64,000 nucleotides of DNA from positions 425,493 to 489,492 of the forward strand of contig NZ_BIFR01000001.1 of assembly GCF_003967535.1 (NCBI RefSeq), in the 5' to 3' direction. The DNA comes from Tengunoibacter tsumagoiensis (GTDB lineage Bacteria; Chloroflexota; Ktedonobacteria; Ktedonobacterales; Ktedonobacteraceae). This document shows, one piece after another, positions 24,473 through 33,965 of the stretch. A program made the translations under genes and the position numbers. The notes beneath the pieces were generated by a model, which saw only the letters and a program-made list of their open reading frames with translations, had not been told where the DNA came from and ran no database searches. Positions within the stretch are counted from its first letter, which is position 1, and every line of letters starts with the position of its first letter.

Positions 24473-27400
24473 TTATCTATACTGCGGCAAAACCAGGGAC
24501 TGGTCTGTTTGTGTATGACGAGTCTGCTCAGCTTTATATATAGTGGCCGATTCACGATTTGTCAGCAACAACCGCATCATCATGAGATCACCAGGAGTCA
24601 GTAGACGCGCTACCAGATAACAGCTCAATGTGAGTCCAAGCGCCAGTGGAATTGCAAGATAGAACGAAAGCTCTGGCAGATAGAGTAGTAGAGCACAGGC
24701 TGGCAGATTAGCAAGTCCAATCCCACAAAGTACGCGATGAAGATCAAGCACAGCTATTTCTCTACGCAGAAGAAGCAGAAAGAACAGATAGCTTATACCT
24801 TCGCTTAAGAGAGCTGCCCAGCCAGCTCCACTGATCTGCCAGAGAGGAATTAAACACAGATTAAGCAGGAGATTACTCAGCGTAGCCTGCAACGTGATCC
24901 AGGGAGTAGACCGCTCTAAATGAGCCGCCAGACAGGCTTTTTCATGCAATGTTGTAAAAAAGGTCAGGATCATTGTCCAGATTAGTAACTGAATAACTGG
25001 AATGGTGGCGCTAAAATGCACACCACCGAGTACAGACACAATGAGATTGGCTTTAAAGCTGATGAGTACTGCCAGCGGAATAATGAGCAGTGCCAGAATG
25101 CGCACTATCTGTATATACAGGTGAGAGAAGGCTGTACGATTGGTAACAAAGGTATGGCAGAGCAAGGGCATGAAGCCATTGGCATAGGTGAGCGCAATCA
25201 TGATCAATGGATCAATAATTCTTGAAGCAAGTGCATACAGTCCCACGTTCGCTGGCCCTACCAGAAAGGAGAGCAGCAACAGATCGCTCTGACTGGCACC
25301 TAATCTGAGCAACTCGCGCCCTGTTAACGCTGCCGCCGACCAATAATGAATTGAGCAATACCTCAGACTGAACCGTGGAATAATATGGAACCGTCGCGTC
25401 GCCAGCAGCACTAACAGAACGAAGGCTGGCAGATCTGAATAGATGAGTAATGCATAACTCCATACAAGCGATAGATGCCACAGCAGAATCAAGGCCACCA
25501 GGCTGGCCGTTAAAAGACGATTTCCAGCCTCCAACAGACAAAGCCAGACGATACGCTGTTCAGCTCGAAAGCCATGTGTATAAACAATGCGCAGGCCATT
25601 GAATGAAAAACTAAAGAGCAGTGTGGTGCTTCCTAACAGGAGGAGCGTGCGCTGTTCGTTCCCCAATGGTAAGAGCCAGCAGAGCAAAAGAGCAATAATA
25701 GTGCTCAAACCCACGGTCAAACAACGAGTGCCAGCAGCATAGCTGAGCAGATTACTCCATTGAGCGCGTGGTTGATGGCTTAATTGGCGTAGCAGCAGAT
25801 CATCCATACCGGTCCCGGTCAACACTGCGAAGCCGGTCAAGAAAGGGAAAGTCAGGCTATATTCGCCATATTGGATTGGTCCTAGATAGCGTGTAAGCAG
25901 CGCGGTCATAAAAAAGATCAATGGTAGAGGTGTCCCCCAGGAGACTAATTGCAACAGGATCGCCCGTCCGGTCCTGTTAATCGTTGGAGGTTGCTCATTG
26001 TTCATTCCATGGGATGATGACTGTCCAGAAGAGCTCTTTGTTCTCATCAGGCTATCATCTGAGGGCTGACTGAAGGCGGATAGTGACATTGGAGGCTGCT
26101 TCTGATCGCTTGAACGAAGATCAGTCCCCGGTGTGGCAGGACGAAGAACTTTCCAGGTTCCATCGGGCTTGATACATATACTCTCTCTATTCGACTTTTT
26201 TGCTCCTGACATGGCTTTCCTGGCAGGCATTCTCAATCGAGGCGCGATGTGCTGCTGCATCAGTACAGTCAGTGGCACAGGAAACTGATGGATAGAGCCC
26301 AGCGCGATCCCTGCAAGTAGGAAGAGTACAACCGGTCCCTCCAACTGATCCAGGGGTGCATCGAAGAGACCCACCAATAGATTGCCCAGACAGGCGAGAA
26401 GAGCTGCAAGCAACAATGGCTTCTGCCAGGAGGTTGCCCGAGGATAGGCGCGTCCGCAGAGACAAAGGATACTGAGCAAGAGTAAAATCCCAATGAGAGA
26501 CAGAAGAGGGCCACTCTCTAGAGCCCACTCGAGGTACTGTTCATGTGGGTGAATGCCTTGCGGTCCCAACTGATCAATCTGTCCAACAATCAGTTGAGCA
26601 TAGTATACATGAAACTGCTGCAAACCAATCCCAAGCCAGGGATGGCTCTGGATAAGCTGAAGCACCTCACTCCACATACGCAGCCGGTTAGCATTAGAGC
26701 TTTCATCATGGAGAAATAGTGGCCCAATCCGTTGCCAGAACAGGCCTCCTACTCCACTTCCCAGAGCCAATATGAACAGGAGGGAACGATAGCTCCGAAC
26801 AATTAACATAGCAACAATCAGCAGGAGAATCGCAGCAATTACAATGCTTTTCGTACCTGTCCCTATCATCTCTAAGAACGTGATCAGCACGAAGAAGAGG
26901 CCAGACCAGCGCTCAGACCTGCGTTTACCTAACAGCCAGCAAGATAGAGCAACAGCAAATAGATTCACCAGATACATGCCAAAATTCACCGACCATGGAA
27001 ACGGTCCCCATAACCGCCCCTGGGTCTGCTGAGGATTCAGTGCCCCCGCAAACTCCAGGAAAGCGGGTAATCTGATGCCCAATGCTTGAAACAGGCCAAC
27101 CGTATAAAGAGGCAGATTGGCACAAAGAAGCATACACAAAAAGCCCGTTGTCCGCTTAAAGGAGCGTACTAAGAATGTTCCACACACAAAGACAATAAAG
27201 ATCAATATCAGAGCAATCAAGCGTTTATCCGGTGCATAGAGAGCGTCTGCACTGGCAAAAGCTGGGACATGGACAAAAGAGAGTCCTGCCAGCAGTAGAA
27301 AGATCGCTGCCAGCAGATGAGCAATAGTCAATCTACCACTTGGATGACGAATAATTGCGACAACCAGGCAGAGCAATACAGCGGGCTCAACAAGGTGGAG

Positions 27401-27670
27401 ATGATAACCCGGAAACGGTAGCACCAGAGCAGGAAAACTGGCACAGAACATAAGCAGCCAGAGAGCAAAATCTGGCCTGAGAACGGCTCCGATACTGCAT
27501 CCCAACGCCCCAACCAGAGCAACCATCATCCATGGAGAGGGAGCATACGTGCATCCAATACAGAGCAACAAAAGCAGGCTGCATCCCACTGCCAGAAGGA
27601 CTCTTTGCTTTTGTGCAAGCGTCTGCACTGGAACAATGGGCGATGCAAAGAGAGAAAACGTACTCCTCAT
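24473..27670 (-). CDS. Fusion of O-antigen polymerase/ligase (Wzy/WaaL type) and flippase (Wzx type)
   Basis: 1065 aa, far longer than either family. The N-terminal ~480 residues are polytopic with a Wzy_C/WaaL-like periplasmic-loop segment (GIGLQQFHVYY... then GIHPHEQYLEWALESGPL near residue 375). Residues ~480-565 are a soluble, Ser/Gln-rich linker. Residues ~568-1045 are polytopic with the opening RAILLQLVSWGTPLPLIFF and GPIQYGEYSLTF, typical of Wzx/MATE-like flippases. The start overlaps the preceding gene by ATGA. One chain would therefore flip lipid-linked units and polymerise them at the inner membrane. No frameshift or internal start was seen. Confidence 0.8.
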   Translation of the reverse strand: MRSTFSLFASPIVPVQTLAQKQRVLLAVGCSLLLLLCIGCTYAPSPWMMVALVGALGCSIGAVLRPDFALWLLMFCASFPALVLPFPGYHLHLVEPAVLLCLVVAIIRHPSGRLTIAHLLAAIFLLLAGLSFVHVPAFASADALYAPDKRLIALILIFIVFVCGTFLVRSFKRTTGFLCMLLCANLPLYTVGLFQALGIRLPAFLEFAGALNPQQTQGRLWGPFPWSVNFGMYLVNLFAVALSCWLLGKRRSERWSGLFFVLITFLEMIGTGTKSIVIAAILLLIVAMLIVRSYRSLLFILALGSGVGGLFWQRIGPLFLHDESSNANRLRMWSEVLQLIQSHPWLGIGLQQFHVYYAQLIVGQIDQLGPQGIHPHEQYLEWALESGPLLSLIGILLLLSILCLCGRAYPRATSWQKPLLLAALLACLGNLLVGLFDAPLDQLEGPVVLFLLAGIALGSIHQFPVPLTVLMQQHIAPRLRMPARKAMSGAKKSNRESICIKPDGTWKVLRPATPGTDLRSSDQKQPPMSLSAFSQPSDDSLMRTKSSSGQSSSHGMNNEQPPTINRTGRAILLQLVSWGTPLPLIFFMTALLTRYLGPIQYGEYSLTFPFLTGFAVLTGTGMDDLLLRQLSHQPRAQWSNLLSYAAGTRCLTVGLSTIIALLLCWLLPLGNEQRTLLLLGSTTLLFSFSFNGLRIVYTHGFRAEQRIVWLCLLEAGNRLLTASLVALILLWHLSLVWSYALLIYSDLPAFVLLVLLATRRFHIIPRFSLRYCSIHYWSAAALTGRELLRLGASQSDLLLLSFLVGPANVGLYALASRIIDPLIMIALTYANGFMPLLCHTFVTNRTAFSHLYIQIVRILALLIIPLAVLISFKANLIVSVLGGVHFSATIPVIQLLIWTMILTFFTTLHEKACLAAHLERSTPWITLQATLSNLLLNLCLIPLWQISGAGWAALLSEGISYLFFLLLLRREIAVLDLHRVLCGIGLANLPACALLLYLPELSFYLAIPLALGLTLSCYLVARLLTPGDLMMMRLLLTNRESATIYKAEQTRHTQTDQSLVLPQYR

Positions 27671-29724
27671 AAAGTCTGCTCATTTTCCGCTAGTGGAGAG
27701 TATCCTCCACGTGCCTTGAGCAATGGACGAAACTGCATTTTTTTCACAGCTGGCTGCTCCGTTATCGGATCAGGCAATGAAGCTGGCATCTCCATAGTGC
27801 GGCCCTGAGTACGATCCATAGTGTAATCCTGAGTACGATCTTGAGCACGGCCCTGACTGAGTGGCTGACTGGATGGGATAGGGAAAGGTTTTGGCGTCTC
27901 TGTGGAAAGATTTTGCTCACGCCTGGGCGGCAAAGGGGGAACAGGCAATGGATCACTAGTCGTCTGCAAGGACTGAAGCTCTCGAGTGCCTGAATCCTTC
28001 TCAGCTAGTGAGAAAGATGCCCTGGCTGGCTCCTTTGTACCAGAAGATCGCTCAATCTCTGAAGCTGGGGGCTTGCCAGCGTCAGTGCCAGTTGGACTTA
28101 AAGGCAGTACAGTCTTAGCCGGTACTTGATCGACATAGAAGTAGCTATGCTGACCAGCCTTTTGACGATTGATCACCACCCCTAAGATCGGAGCATCCAG
28201 GCGTTGAAGCAGTGCTTGAGTCTCCTGTAAAGTCTCTCGTTGTTCCTTACCAGCCTCTAACACCAGAAGTGTCCCATCTACCATATCTGCCAGAAGCTGA
28301 GCATCCGTATGAGCATCCAGGGCAGGCGTATCAAAAATAATAAGATCAACGAGACGAGGCAAAGAATGAGCAATCTGAAGCGGATGTTGGCCCAATAGCC
28401 ATGTTTTGAGCTGACGTAGCTCTGATAAACGCAGAAGACTCGTTGGCTGTTTAGTAGCCGGGCCAGCAGGTAAAAGCCAGAGATTAGGAAAGGTCGTTGC
28501 CCACTGATTAAGCCAGGAAAAGGGATGATGGCCAGCATAATCCGCAAAGCGATGAACATCTGGTAAGCGATTGGCCAGCCCGCCAGCATTTGGCTGTTGA
28601 AAAATTTTATGTAATAATGAGCGCCTCAGATTAGCATCAACCAGCAAGACTCGTTGTCCCGATTGTGCCAGCGAGAGTGCCAGATATGTCGCCACAGTGG
28701 TTACTCCCACCTGAGAATGCAGGCCGCTTACCATAAGCATACGGACCGCTGGATATTGAGCCTGGAACTGGGCTCCCAGCAGGAAAAGTCGCTCACGTGC
28801 CACGTCTGTGCTCTCATAAGAAAAATCAAGCAGCACGTTCTTTTGCAGCGTGCTAACCGGGATAGCCCCAAGAGGAGCTAAACCGGCCAACTGAACAACA
28901 TCTTCGGTGGTCTTAATCGTTGTATCCATCCAATCCAGCACAAGAGCGAGCACAAGCATGACCAGCAGGCTAAGGCCAGCAGCCAGACCGATATTTAACG
29001 CTATCTGAGGGCTAGCAGGTCTGTCGGGAGGCACTGCTACCTGGGCGATGCGTAACATATTGAGCGCTTGCAGCTTCTGAGCCTGTAACTGATTATAACT
29101 GGCGAGCAGAGCTGTATAACTCGCTTGCTGAGCATCCGCAAGGCTTTTTTGTTGTGCGATCGTTTGTTCATCGCCATGGTTATTCTGCAAAATTGCGACC
29201 TGCTGCTGAGCATTATCGAGCACGACCTTTGTCTGGGTGAGCTGCTGGTTCAATTGATTGGAGAGATCGTCCAGATGTGTCTCTTCTTTTGCCTGCTCAA
29301 CGGCTAAAAATGCATTGACGACTGCATTGGTATTGTCTGCCGCCTGCTGTGCACTGGTCGCTTGCCCACGTACCTCGATGATCTGAGTATTGTCAAGGGG
29401 CGAGGCACTGATCTGCTGAGCCAGATCGGCTACTGCGACTCCAGGTAATTGCTTGCTGGCCTGTTGCAGAACCTCTGGACTCGTTACCAGGAGAGCATAG
29501 CTGACAGCCTGAGCCTGGGCGCTAAAGACATCATTGGTCGTTGTTGTCGCTGTAGTGCTTGTATTCCCATTCACTTTGACGAGCGATCGAGCTTGATAGG
29601 TAGAAGGGAGCATAAAATTCAGGGCGGCAGTCAATCCGGTGGCAAGAGTTACGCCGAGCAGGATCAGGCGAGCATGGTGACGAAATACGCGTCCATAATG
29701 ACGAAATGTAGCATGTATCTGCAT
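27667..29724 (-). CDS. Wzz/Wzc-type chain-length protein with degenerate BY-kinase domain
   Basis: 685 aa. TM1 is at ~18-38, then a Wzz-type exterior region (long coiled helices, ~150-225, Gln/Ala-rich) and TM2 ~243-265. The cytoplasmic CpsD/BY-kinase fold follows. Walker A' (LLVDANLRR, D363) and Walker B (DLIIFDTPALD) are present. The P-loop reads GLHSQVGVTT (~335-343), with V341 where the invariant lysine belongs. There is no C-terminal tyrosine cluster, only a Pro-rich basic tail. ATP binding and autophosphorylation are therefore doubtful, while chain-length control could persist. ATGA overlap with the fusion gene downstream. Confidence 0.85.
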   Translation of the reverse strand: MQIHATFRHYGRVFRHHARLILLGVTLATGLTAALNFMLPSTYQARSLVKVNGNTSTTATTTTNDVFSAQAQAVSYALLVTSPEVLQQASKQLPGVAVADLAQQISASPLDNTQIIEVRGQATSAQQAADNTNAVVNAFLAVEQAKEETHLDDLSNQLNQQLTQTKVVLDNAQQQVAILQNNHGDEQTIAQQKSLADAQQASYTALLASYNQLQAQKLQALNMLRIAQVAVPPDRPASPQIALNIGLAAGLSLLVMLVLALVLDWMDTTIKTTEDVVQLAGLAPLGAIPVSTLQKNVLLDFSYESTDVARERLFLLGAQFQAQYPAVRMLMVSGLHSQVGVTTVATYLALSLAQSGQRVLLVDANLRRSLLHKIFQQPNAGGLANRLPDVHRFADYAGHHPFSWLNQWATTFPNLWLLPAGPATKQPTSLLRLSELRQLKTWLLGQHPLQIAHSLPRLVDLIIFDTPALDAHTDAQLLADMVDGTLLVLEAGKEQRETLQETQALLQRLDAPILGVVINRQKAGQHSYFYVDQVPAKTVLPLSPTGTDAGKPPASEIERSSGTKEPARASFSLAEKDSGTRELQSLQTTSDPLPVPPLPPRREQNLSTETPKPFPIPSSQPLSQGRAQDRTQDYTMDRTQGRTMEMPASLPDPITEQPAVKKMQFRPLLKARGGYSPLAENEQTL

Positions 29725-29745
29725 AAAAATGTATCCTTTACCCTG

Positions 29746-30483
29746 CTAGTAAGCGCCTTCGCCGTGGAAGACTACGGTGATGGTCAAGAACAGAATAAAC
29801 AGATCGTTACAAAAAGAGCGTTCAAGAATATAGATGCAGTCGAGGAGGCTGCGCTGTTCATAATTAATCTGAGAGCGGCCACTAATCTGCCACAGGCCCG
29901 TCAGGCCCGGCTTGACCGCATGGTAGAGTTCATACAACTCACCAAACGACTTGATCTCAGAGGACTGAATTGCACGAGGGCCCACAAGGCTCATCTCACC
30001 TCGTAGTACGTTGAGCATCTGGGGAAGCTCATCAAGACTTGTTTTACGGAGGAAAGCACCAAACCGGGTGACGCGAGGATCATGGCGTAGCTTGCCATGG
30101 CGCTGCCATTCTTCCCAAAGTTCGGTCTGCTGGACAAGAAGCGTATCTGCATTCACAACCATGCTACGAAATTTATGAGCTAAAAATGGCCTTCCATCTC
30201 GACCGATTCGCTTCTGACTATAGAAAATGGGGCCATGATCTTCTTGATAGATCTTCCAGGCAATGACAGGAAAACAGGCTCCCAACGTTATCAGGCCTAA
30301 GAGGGCACCACAGATATCCAGGCAACGTTTACTGAACCGATAGCTCCATGGCCGTCTCACAATCCGCTGGATTGGTAGCAGATCGGCCAATACATGAGGG
30401 GCCTCTTCTTTTTCCAGAATAGCCTGTCTGACATCTTCTGTGTTCAACCTACGAGCGTTATTCATACTACTACTACTACTCAT
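29746..30483 (-). CDS. Undecaprenyl-phosphate sugar phosphotransferase (WbaP/CpsE type)
   Basis: 245 aa. It starts at ATGAGTAGTAG, preceded by GGGAGG; the opening codons repeat AGT. The PssD-like core is seen: RFSKRCLDICGALLGL (membrane re-entrant helix), IFYSQKRIGRDGRPF, KFRSM, FLRKTSLDELPQMLNVL and LVGPRA, then GLTGLWQISGR. It lacks the N-terminal four-TM domain of full-length WbaP, so it is the minimal type. It transfers a sugar-1-phosphate to undecaprenyl phosphate, the first step of polymer assembly, and heads the minus-strand operon that ends near 21443. Confidence 0.9.
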   Translation of the reverse strand: MSSSSSMNNARRLNTEDVRQAILEKEEAPHVLADLLPIQRIVRRPWSYRFSKRCLDICGALLGLITLGACFPVIAWKIYQEDHGPIFYSQKRIGRDGRPFLAHKFRSMVVNADTLLVQQTELWEEWQRHGKLRHDPRVTRFGAFLRKTSLDELPQMLNVLRGEMSLVGPRAIQSSEIKSFGELYELYHAVKPGLTGLWQISGRSQINYEQRSLLDCIYILERSFCNDLFILFLTITVVFHGEGAY

Positions 30484-30543
30484 ACATCCTCCCTTACAAC
30501 TTGTGATTTATGAATCCAAACGCGTCCAGGATTGATTCAATAA

Positions 30544-30570
30544 TTACGCATCTTTCAATATAATGTTCAT
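30544..30570 (-). CDS. Possible 8-residue leader peptide before the polysaccharide operon
   Basis: MNIILKDA and a stop lie ~60 nt before the sugar transferase gene, with an exceptionally good GAGGAGAGGTGC before the ATG. The frame is so short that only the RBS supports it. The rest of 30484-31201 shows no gene. A longer upstream frame runs into it without an RBS. Confidence 0.25.
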   Translation of the reverse strand: MNIILKDA

Positions 30571-30945
30571 GCACCTCTCCTCTTTCATTCGGCTCTTAAT
30601 ATTCTGGCGAAAACGAAACATCTCTGAGGGCAGCATTGCGGGTGGGAATAATTGTTGTGCAATTTCTGTCTGCCACAACCTGCTTGCTGTACATGTGGAG
30701 TTCTCATCATCTTGCAACCCTGCCACCCTTTACCAGACTGAAAATGTCCTGCACTGATTCTGGCGTGAATCTGCTATGTGTCTATCTATCAATATTTTTG
30801 GGGGAAGATGTCAGGAGAAAATTTTTTTACTGATCCTTACTACCCAACTACCTTCCATCGAGCCTCTAAGTATCTAGCTCCTTCAATGTTATAAACGCCT
30901 ATTACCATAAAAAGTAACACCAGATAATATTATTTAATACTGTAA

Positions 30946-30971
30946 ATATATTCATCTTTAAATGAATATAT
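30946..30971. promoter_or_regulatory. AT-rich perfect dyad upstream of modA
   Basis: ATATATTCAT-CTTTAA-ATGAATATAT is a 10-bp perfect dyad with a 6-bp centre. It is ~230 bp from modA and ~460 bp from the polysaccharide operon, so either may be the target. Its shape suits a dimeric regulator; ModE is possible but not shown. Confidence 0.4.
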
Positions 30972-31201
30972 ATTCACTAACAGGAGCTGATACTCTCGAT
31001 GAAATAGAATGAACGGATACATGCTCTATGCCACCAGAGTGATCAACTCATCCTCATAAGAGGCTGGCAGCATATTAAGAGAAAGTATGGGATGAGAGTC
31101 AGCCAATGCACATGAGTAGCGTACTTCGATATGGTATACTCAACCTATAAGTATTTGAATATTTAGTATGCCTGGATCATCTGGAAAAGGGAGAGAATAG
31201 C

Positions 31202-32020
31202 ATGCATTTTCAATTTCGCACTGGCTGCCTGTATCTACTCCTCATCTGTAGTTTTCTAGCGGCCTGTGGAAGTGCACCTGCGACCAGCAACCCCTCGACA
31301 CCTCAGCCCGTTAAGCTGACTATTTTTGCCGCTTCATCCTTAACAGAGTCATTTAAAGAATTACAGCAGCAGTATACCGCCTCTCACCATGAAGTTACCT
31401 TTACCAATCAATTTGCAGGCTCGCAGGTGCTGGCTCAACAGTTGACTAACGGAGCCAGGGCTGATATTCTGGCCTCAGCCGATCAGGCCACGATGAAAAA
31501 AGTGTCTGATGCCGGACTTAGTGAGCAACCACAGGTCTTTGCAAAAAATAAATTGGTCGTGATTGTTCCTGCAAGCAATCCGGCGCACATTCAGAAGCTT
31601 AAAGACCTGGCCAGGCCAGGTTTAAAGATCGTGGTAGCAGCCCCTTCTGTACCAGTGGGCAAATATGGTCTACAGGTGCTTGATAATCTGGGTAAAGCTC
31701 CCGATTATGGGTCGGCCTACGAAAGTGCGGTTAAAGCTAATTTTGTCTCACAGGAAGACAACGTAAAATCGGTCGTTAACAAAGTGCAATTAAACGAGGC
31801 GGATGCGGGATTTGTGTATCTCACAGATGTCACGCCTGATCTTACCAGTAAAGTCAAGCTGATTGATCTGCCAGATCAGTTGAATGTGATTGCTGAGTAT
31901 CCAATCGCTGTGTTAAAGTCAGCCACCTCGACGAGCCAGGCTCGAAACTTTGTCGATTATCTGCTCTCAACGCAGGGTCAGGCAATTCTCAAAAAATATC
32001 ATTTTATCCCGGTTCATTAA
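31202..32020 (+). CDS. modA: Molybdate ABC transporter substrate-binding lipoprotein ModA
   Basis: 272 aa. Lipobox LAAC near residue 22 after a hydrophobic signal, so it is lipid-anchored outside the membrane. ModA pattern: LTIFAASSLTESF, then NQFAGSQVLAQQL, GARADILASAD, and downstream PVGKYGLQVL and EADAGFVYLTD. Anion-binding serines and backbone amides are as in the family. GGGAGAG precedes the ATG. The permease follows after 3 nt. Binds molybdate or tungstate and delivers it to ModB. Confidence 0.9.
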   Translation: MHFQFRTGCLYLLLICSFLAACGSAPATSNPSTPQPVKLTIFAASSLTESFKELQQQYTASHHEVTFTNQFAGSQVLAQQLTNGARADILASADQATMKKVSDAGLSEQPQVFAKNKLVVIVPASNPAHIQKLKDLARPGLKIVVAAPSVPVGKYGLQVLDNLGKAPDYGSAYESAVKANFVSQEDNVKSVVNKVQLNEADAGFVYLTDVTPDLTSKVKLIDLPDQLNVIAEYPIAVLKSATSTSQARNFVDYLLSTQGQAILKKYHFIPVH

Positions 32021-32023
32021 CAT

Positions 32024-32839
32024 ATGTTCATAAGAGATAACAGGCTGATTTTCAGACGAAGACATTTCTGGTTGCTTAGAATCGGCGTAGGATTCGCCGC
32101 GAGCCTTTTTTGCCTCTTTATAGGGATACCATTGGCTGCTCTCTTCCTGAGAGAGCCACCAGCATTGCTCTGGAATGCGCTCTGGCAGCCTGATGTGCTA
32201 CAGGCCCTTCAACTCAGCTTGCTCACAACAAGTTGTAGCACGATCCTGGCCCTTATCTTTGGATTGCCCGTTGCGTATGTATTGGCTCGGAGCACCTTCC
32301 CGGGCCGACAGTTCATCGAGACGCTGATCACTCTGCCTACCGTCCTGCCACCTGTAGTGGCCGGGGTTGCGCTCCTACTGACCTTTGGACGCTCAGGGCT
32401 CATAGGGAGATACCTGGCTCTAGCTGGCATCACCATTCCTTTCACCACCATTGCAGTTGTTCTTGCGCAGGTCTTCATCTCCGCCCCTTTTCTTATCAAT
32501 AGCGTCAAAGCAGGTCTGCAGCAACTGGACCGCCGCTACGAGCAAGCCGCCTACACCTTACGCGCCTCTCCCTTCTATACCTTCTGGCACATCACCTTAC
32601 CGCTCATTCGACCATCCGTATTGGCTGGCATGGGCCTGGCCTGGGCTCGATCGCTGGGAGAGTTTGGAGCAACAATTACATTTGCGGGAAACTTTCCTGG
32701 CGTGACACAGACCATGCCCATTGCTGTCTATATAGCAACCGAGATAGATATTGATAAGGCCATTGCCCTGGCAGTGGTCTTACTGGCCGTCTCGCTAGGA
32801 ATATTGCTAACACTACGCCTGAGTCGAACAGCCATGTAA
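32024..32839 (+). CDS. modB: Molybdate ABC transporter permease ModB
   Basis: 271 aa with six hydrophobic segments. The binding-protein-dependent transport motif EFGATITFAGNFPG and the MPIAVY ending match ModB. The ATG is 3 nt after the modA stop and has no good RBS of its own, so translation is probably coupled. The expected ATPase gene modC does not follow; the next genes are an antitoxin and toxin. The ATPase must be supplied from elsewhere. Confidence 0.9.
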   Translation: MFIRDNRLIFRRRHFWLLRIGVGFAASLFCLFIGIPLAALFLREPPALLWNALWQPDVLQALQLSLLTTSCSTILALIFGLPVAYVLARSTFPGRQFIETLITLPTVLPPVVAGVALLLTFGRSGLIGRYLALAGITIPFTTIAVVLAQVFISAPFLINSVKAGLQQLDRRYEQAAYTLRASPFYTFWHITLPLIRPSVLAGMGLAWARSLGEFGATITFAGNFPGVTQTMPIAVYIATEIDIDKAIALAVVLLAVSLGILLTLRLSRTAM

Positions 32840-33040
32840 CACTTTTGGGCAGTGGTACTATACTAGAAAAGCTGGAATAATGAGCAAGATGGCAGAGCAA
32901 AAAAACTGCTTCATCTGGCTGGAGAGGCCATGTCTGACCCTCATAACATGCTAATAGAGCAGGCAGATTCATTGACAATCATGGGGGAGATTTGTACAAT
33001 AAGAAGAGATGCCGTTGTGTTATGACTAGGAGGCAATTTC

Positions 33041-33367
33041 ATGGCTATTGCTCATACGGACCTTTATCGTCATGAGAACCTCGTCCGTAAATCCATCCAG
33101 ATTCCCTCAAACCAGCACAAAGAACTAAAAGAGCTGGCTGTTGAATTAGACTCCTCGCTTGGAGATGTAGTGGAGACGATAATGGATCTAATGAGACAAG
33201 ATAACTATGAACAATTGAAATCTGCGATTATCCAGAAACGCGAACGTGAACTTACCTCCCTCAATAATTCCCTCGATGAAGCCTACGCCTATCTCGGTTC
33301 TACACCAGAAACAATCGAAGAGGCGCGCTTTTTTTTTGGGGCCGGGCTTGAAGGTATATTTGCATGA
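33041..33367 (+). CDS. Antitoxin of a PemK/MazF module (ribbon-helix-helix type)
   Basis: 108 aa. AGGAGG is ~8 nt before the ATG. A short strand VRKSIQIPSN is followed by two helices (HKELKELAVEL and LGDVVETIMDLM), matching an RHH DNA-binding fold. The C-terminal half, with acidic and aromatic residues, probably wraps the toxin. The gene ends in ATGA, overlapping the toxin start by 4 nt. It should neutralise the toxin and autoregulate the operon. Confidence 0.72.
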   Translation: MAIAHTDLYRHENLVRKSIQIPSNQHKELKELAVELDSSLGDVVETIMDLMRQDNYEQLKSAIIQKRERELTSLNNSLDEAYAYLGSTPETIEEARFFFGAGLEGIFA

Positions 33368-33771
33368 GTAACGAGGCCAGGCAGATTCTGCCCAGCCTGA
33401 ATCAGCAGGATACGTATGCAGTTACCCCAAACCCTCGCCGTGGAGAGATCTGGGATGTGAATTGGTCCCCTGGTCGCGGTGCCGAACAGCAAGGCATGCG
33501 CCCAGCCTTAATTATTCAGAACGACCGTGGCAATGCCTCACCATCATATCCTTTGACCATTGTCGCTTCCATGAGCCGCACCGAGCGGGAGCTTCCCTTG
33601 CATGTGCGGATCAATCCTAGTCCAGAAAACGGGTTAACTGATTCAACTGATGTGAAATGTGAACAGGTGATGACGATCGAAAAGTCTCGCCTCGTACGTA
33701 GAAGGGGCACGATCAGTGCGGAGGAGATGCATCGCGTCGATGCAGCCCTACGCCTGAGTATCAATGTCTAA
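33364..33771 (+). CDS. PemK/MazF-family endoribonuclease toxin
   Basis: 135 aa. The core motif is RRGEIWDVNWSPGRGAEQQGMRPALIIQND, split here as RRGEIW, GRGAEQ, RPALIIQND, then VASMSRT, CEQVMTIEKSRL. The family cleaves mRNA in a sequence-specific way. About 25 residues precede the fold. It is in the type II order: antitoxin first, toxin second, 4-nt overlap. Confidence 0.9.
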   Translation: MSNEARQILPSLNQQDTYAVTPNPRRGEIWDVNWSPGRGAEQQGMRPALIIQNDRGNASPSYPLTIVASMSRTERELPLHVRINPSPENGLTDSTDVKCEQVMTIEKSRLVRRRGTISAEEMHRVDAALRLSINV

Positions 33772-33877
33772 TACAACAAAGTGCTGGTATCTTTGCGCTC
33801 ACAACATCACTATATTTTGATCTTACGCCAATACTTGTGATCTTATATCTGGCTTATGATCTTACGCTCATATCTGG

Positions 33878-33907
33878 AAGACGATATCTCTCATATCGTC
33901 TTTTTTT
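33878..33907 (+). terminator. Intrinsic terminator of the toxin-antitoxin operon
   Basis: AAGACGATA (33878-33886) and TATCGTCTT (33894-33902) form a 9-bp stem with a 7-nt loop, followed by a T-run to 33907. Confidence 0.88.
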
Positions 33908-33965
33908 GTTGCTCACTACCTGCTGCTGACCCAAAAAGCAAATGAGCTGCTACGGGAGAATAAGA

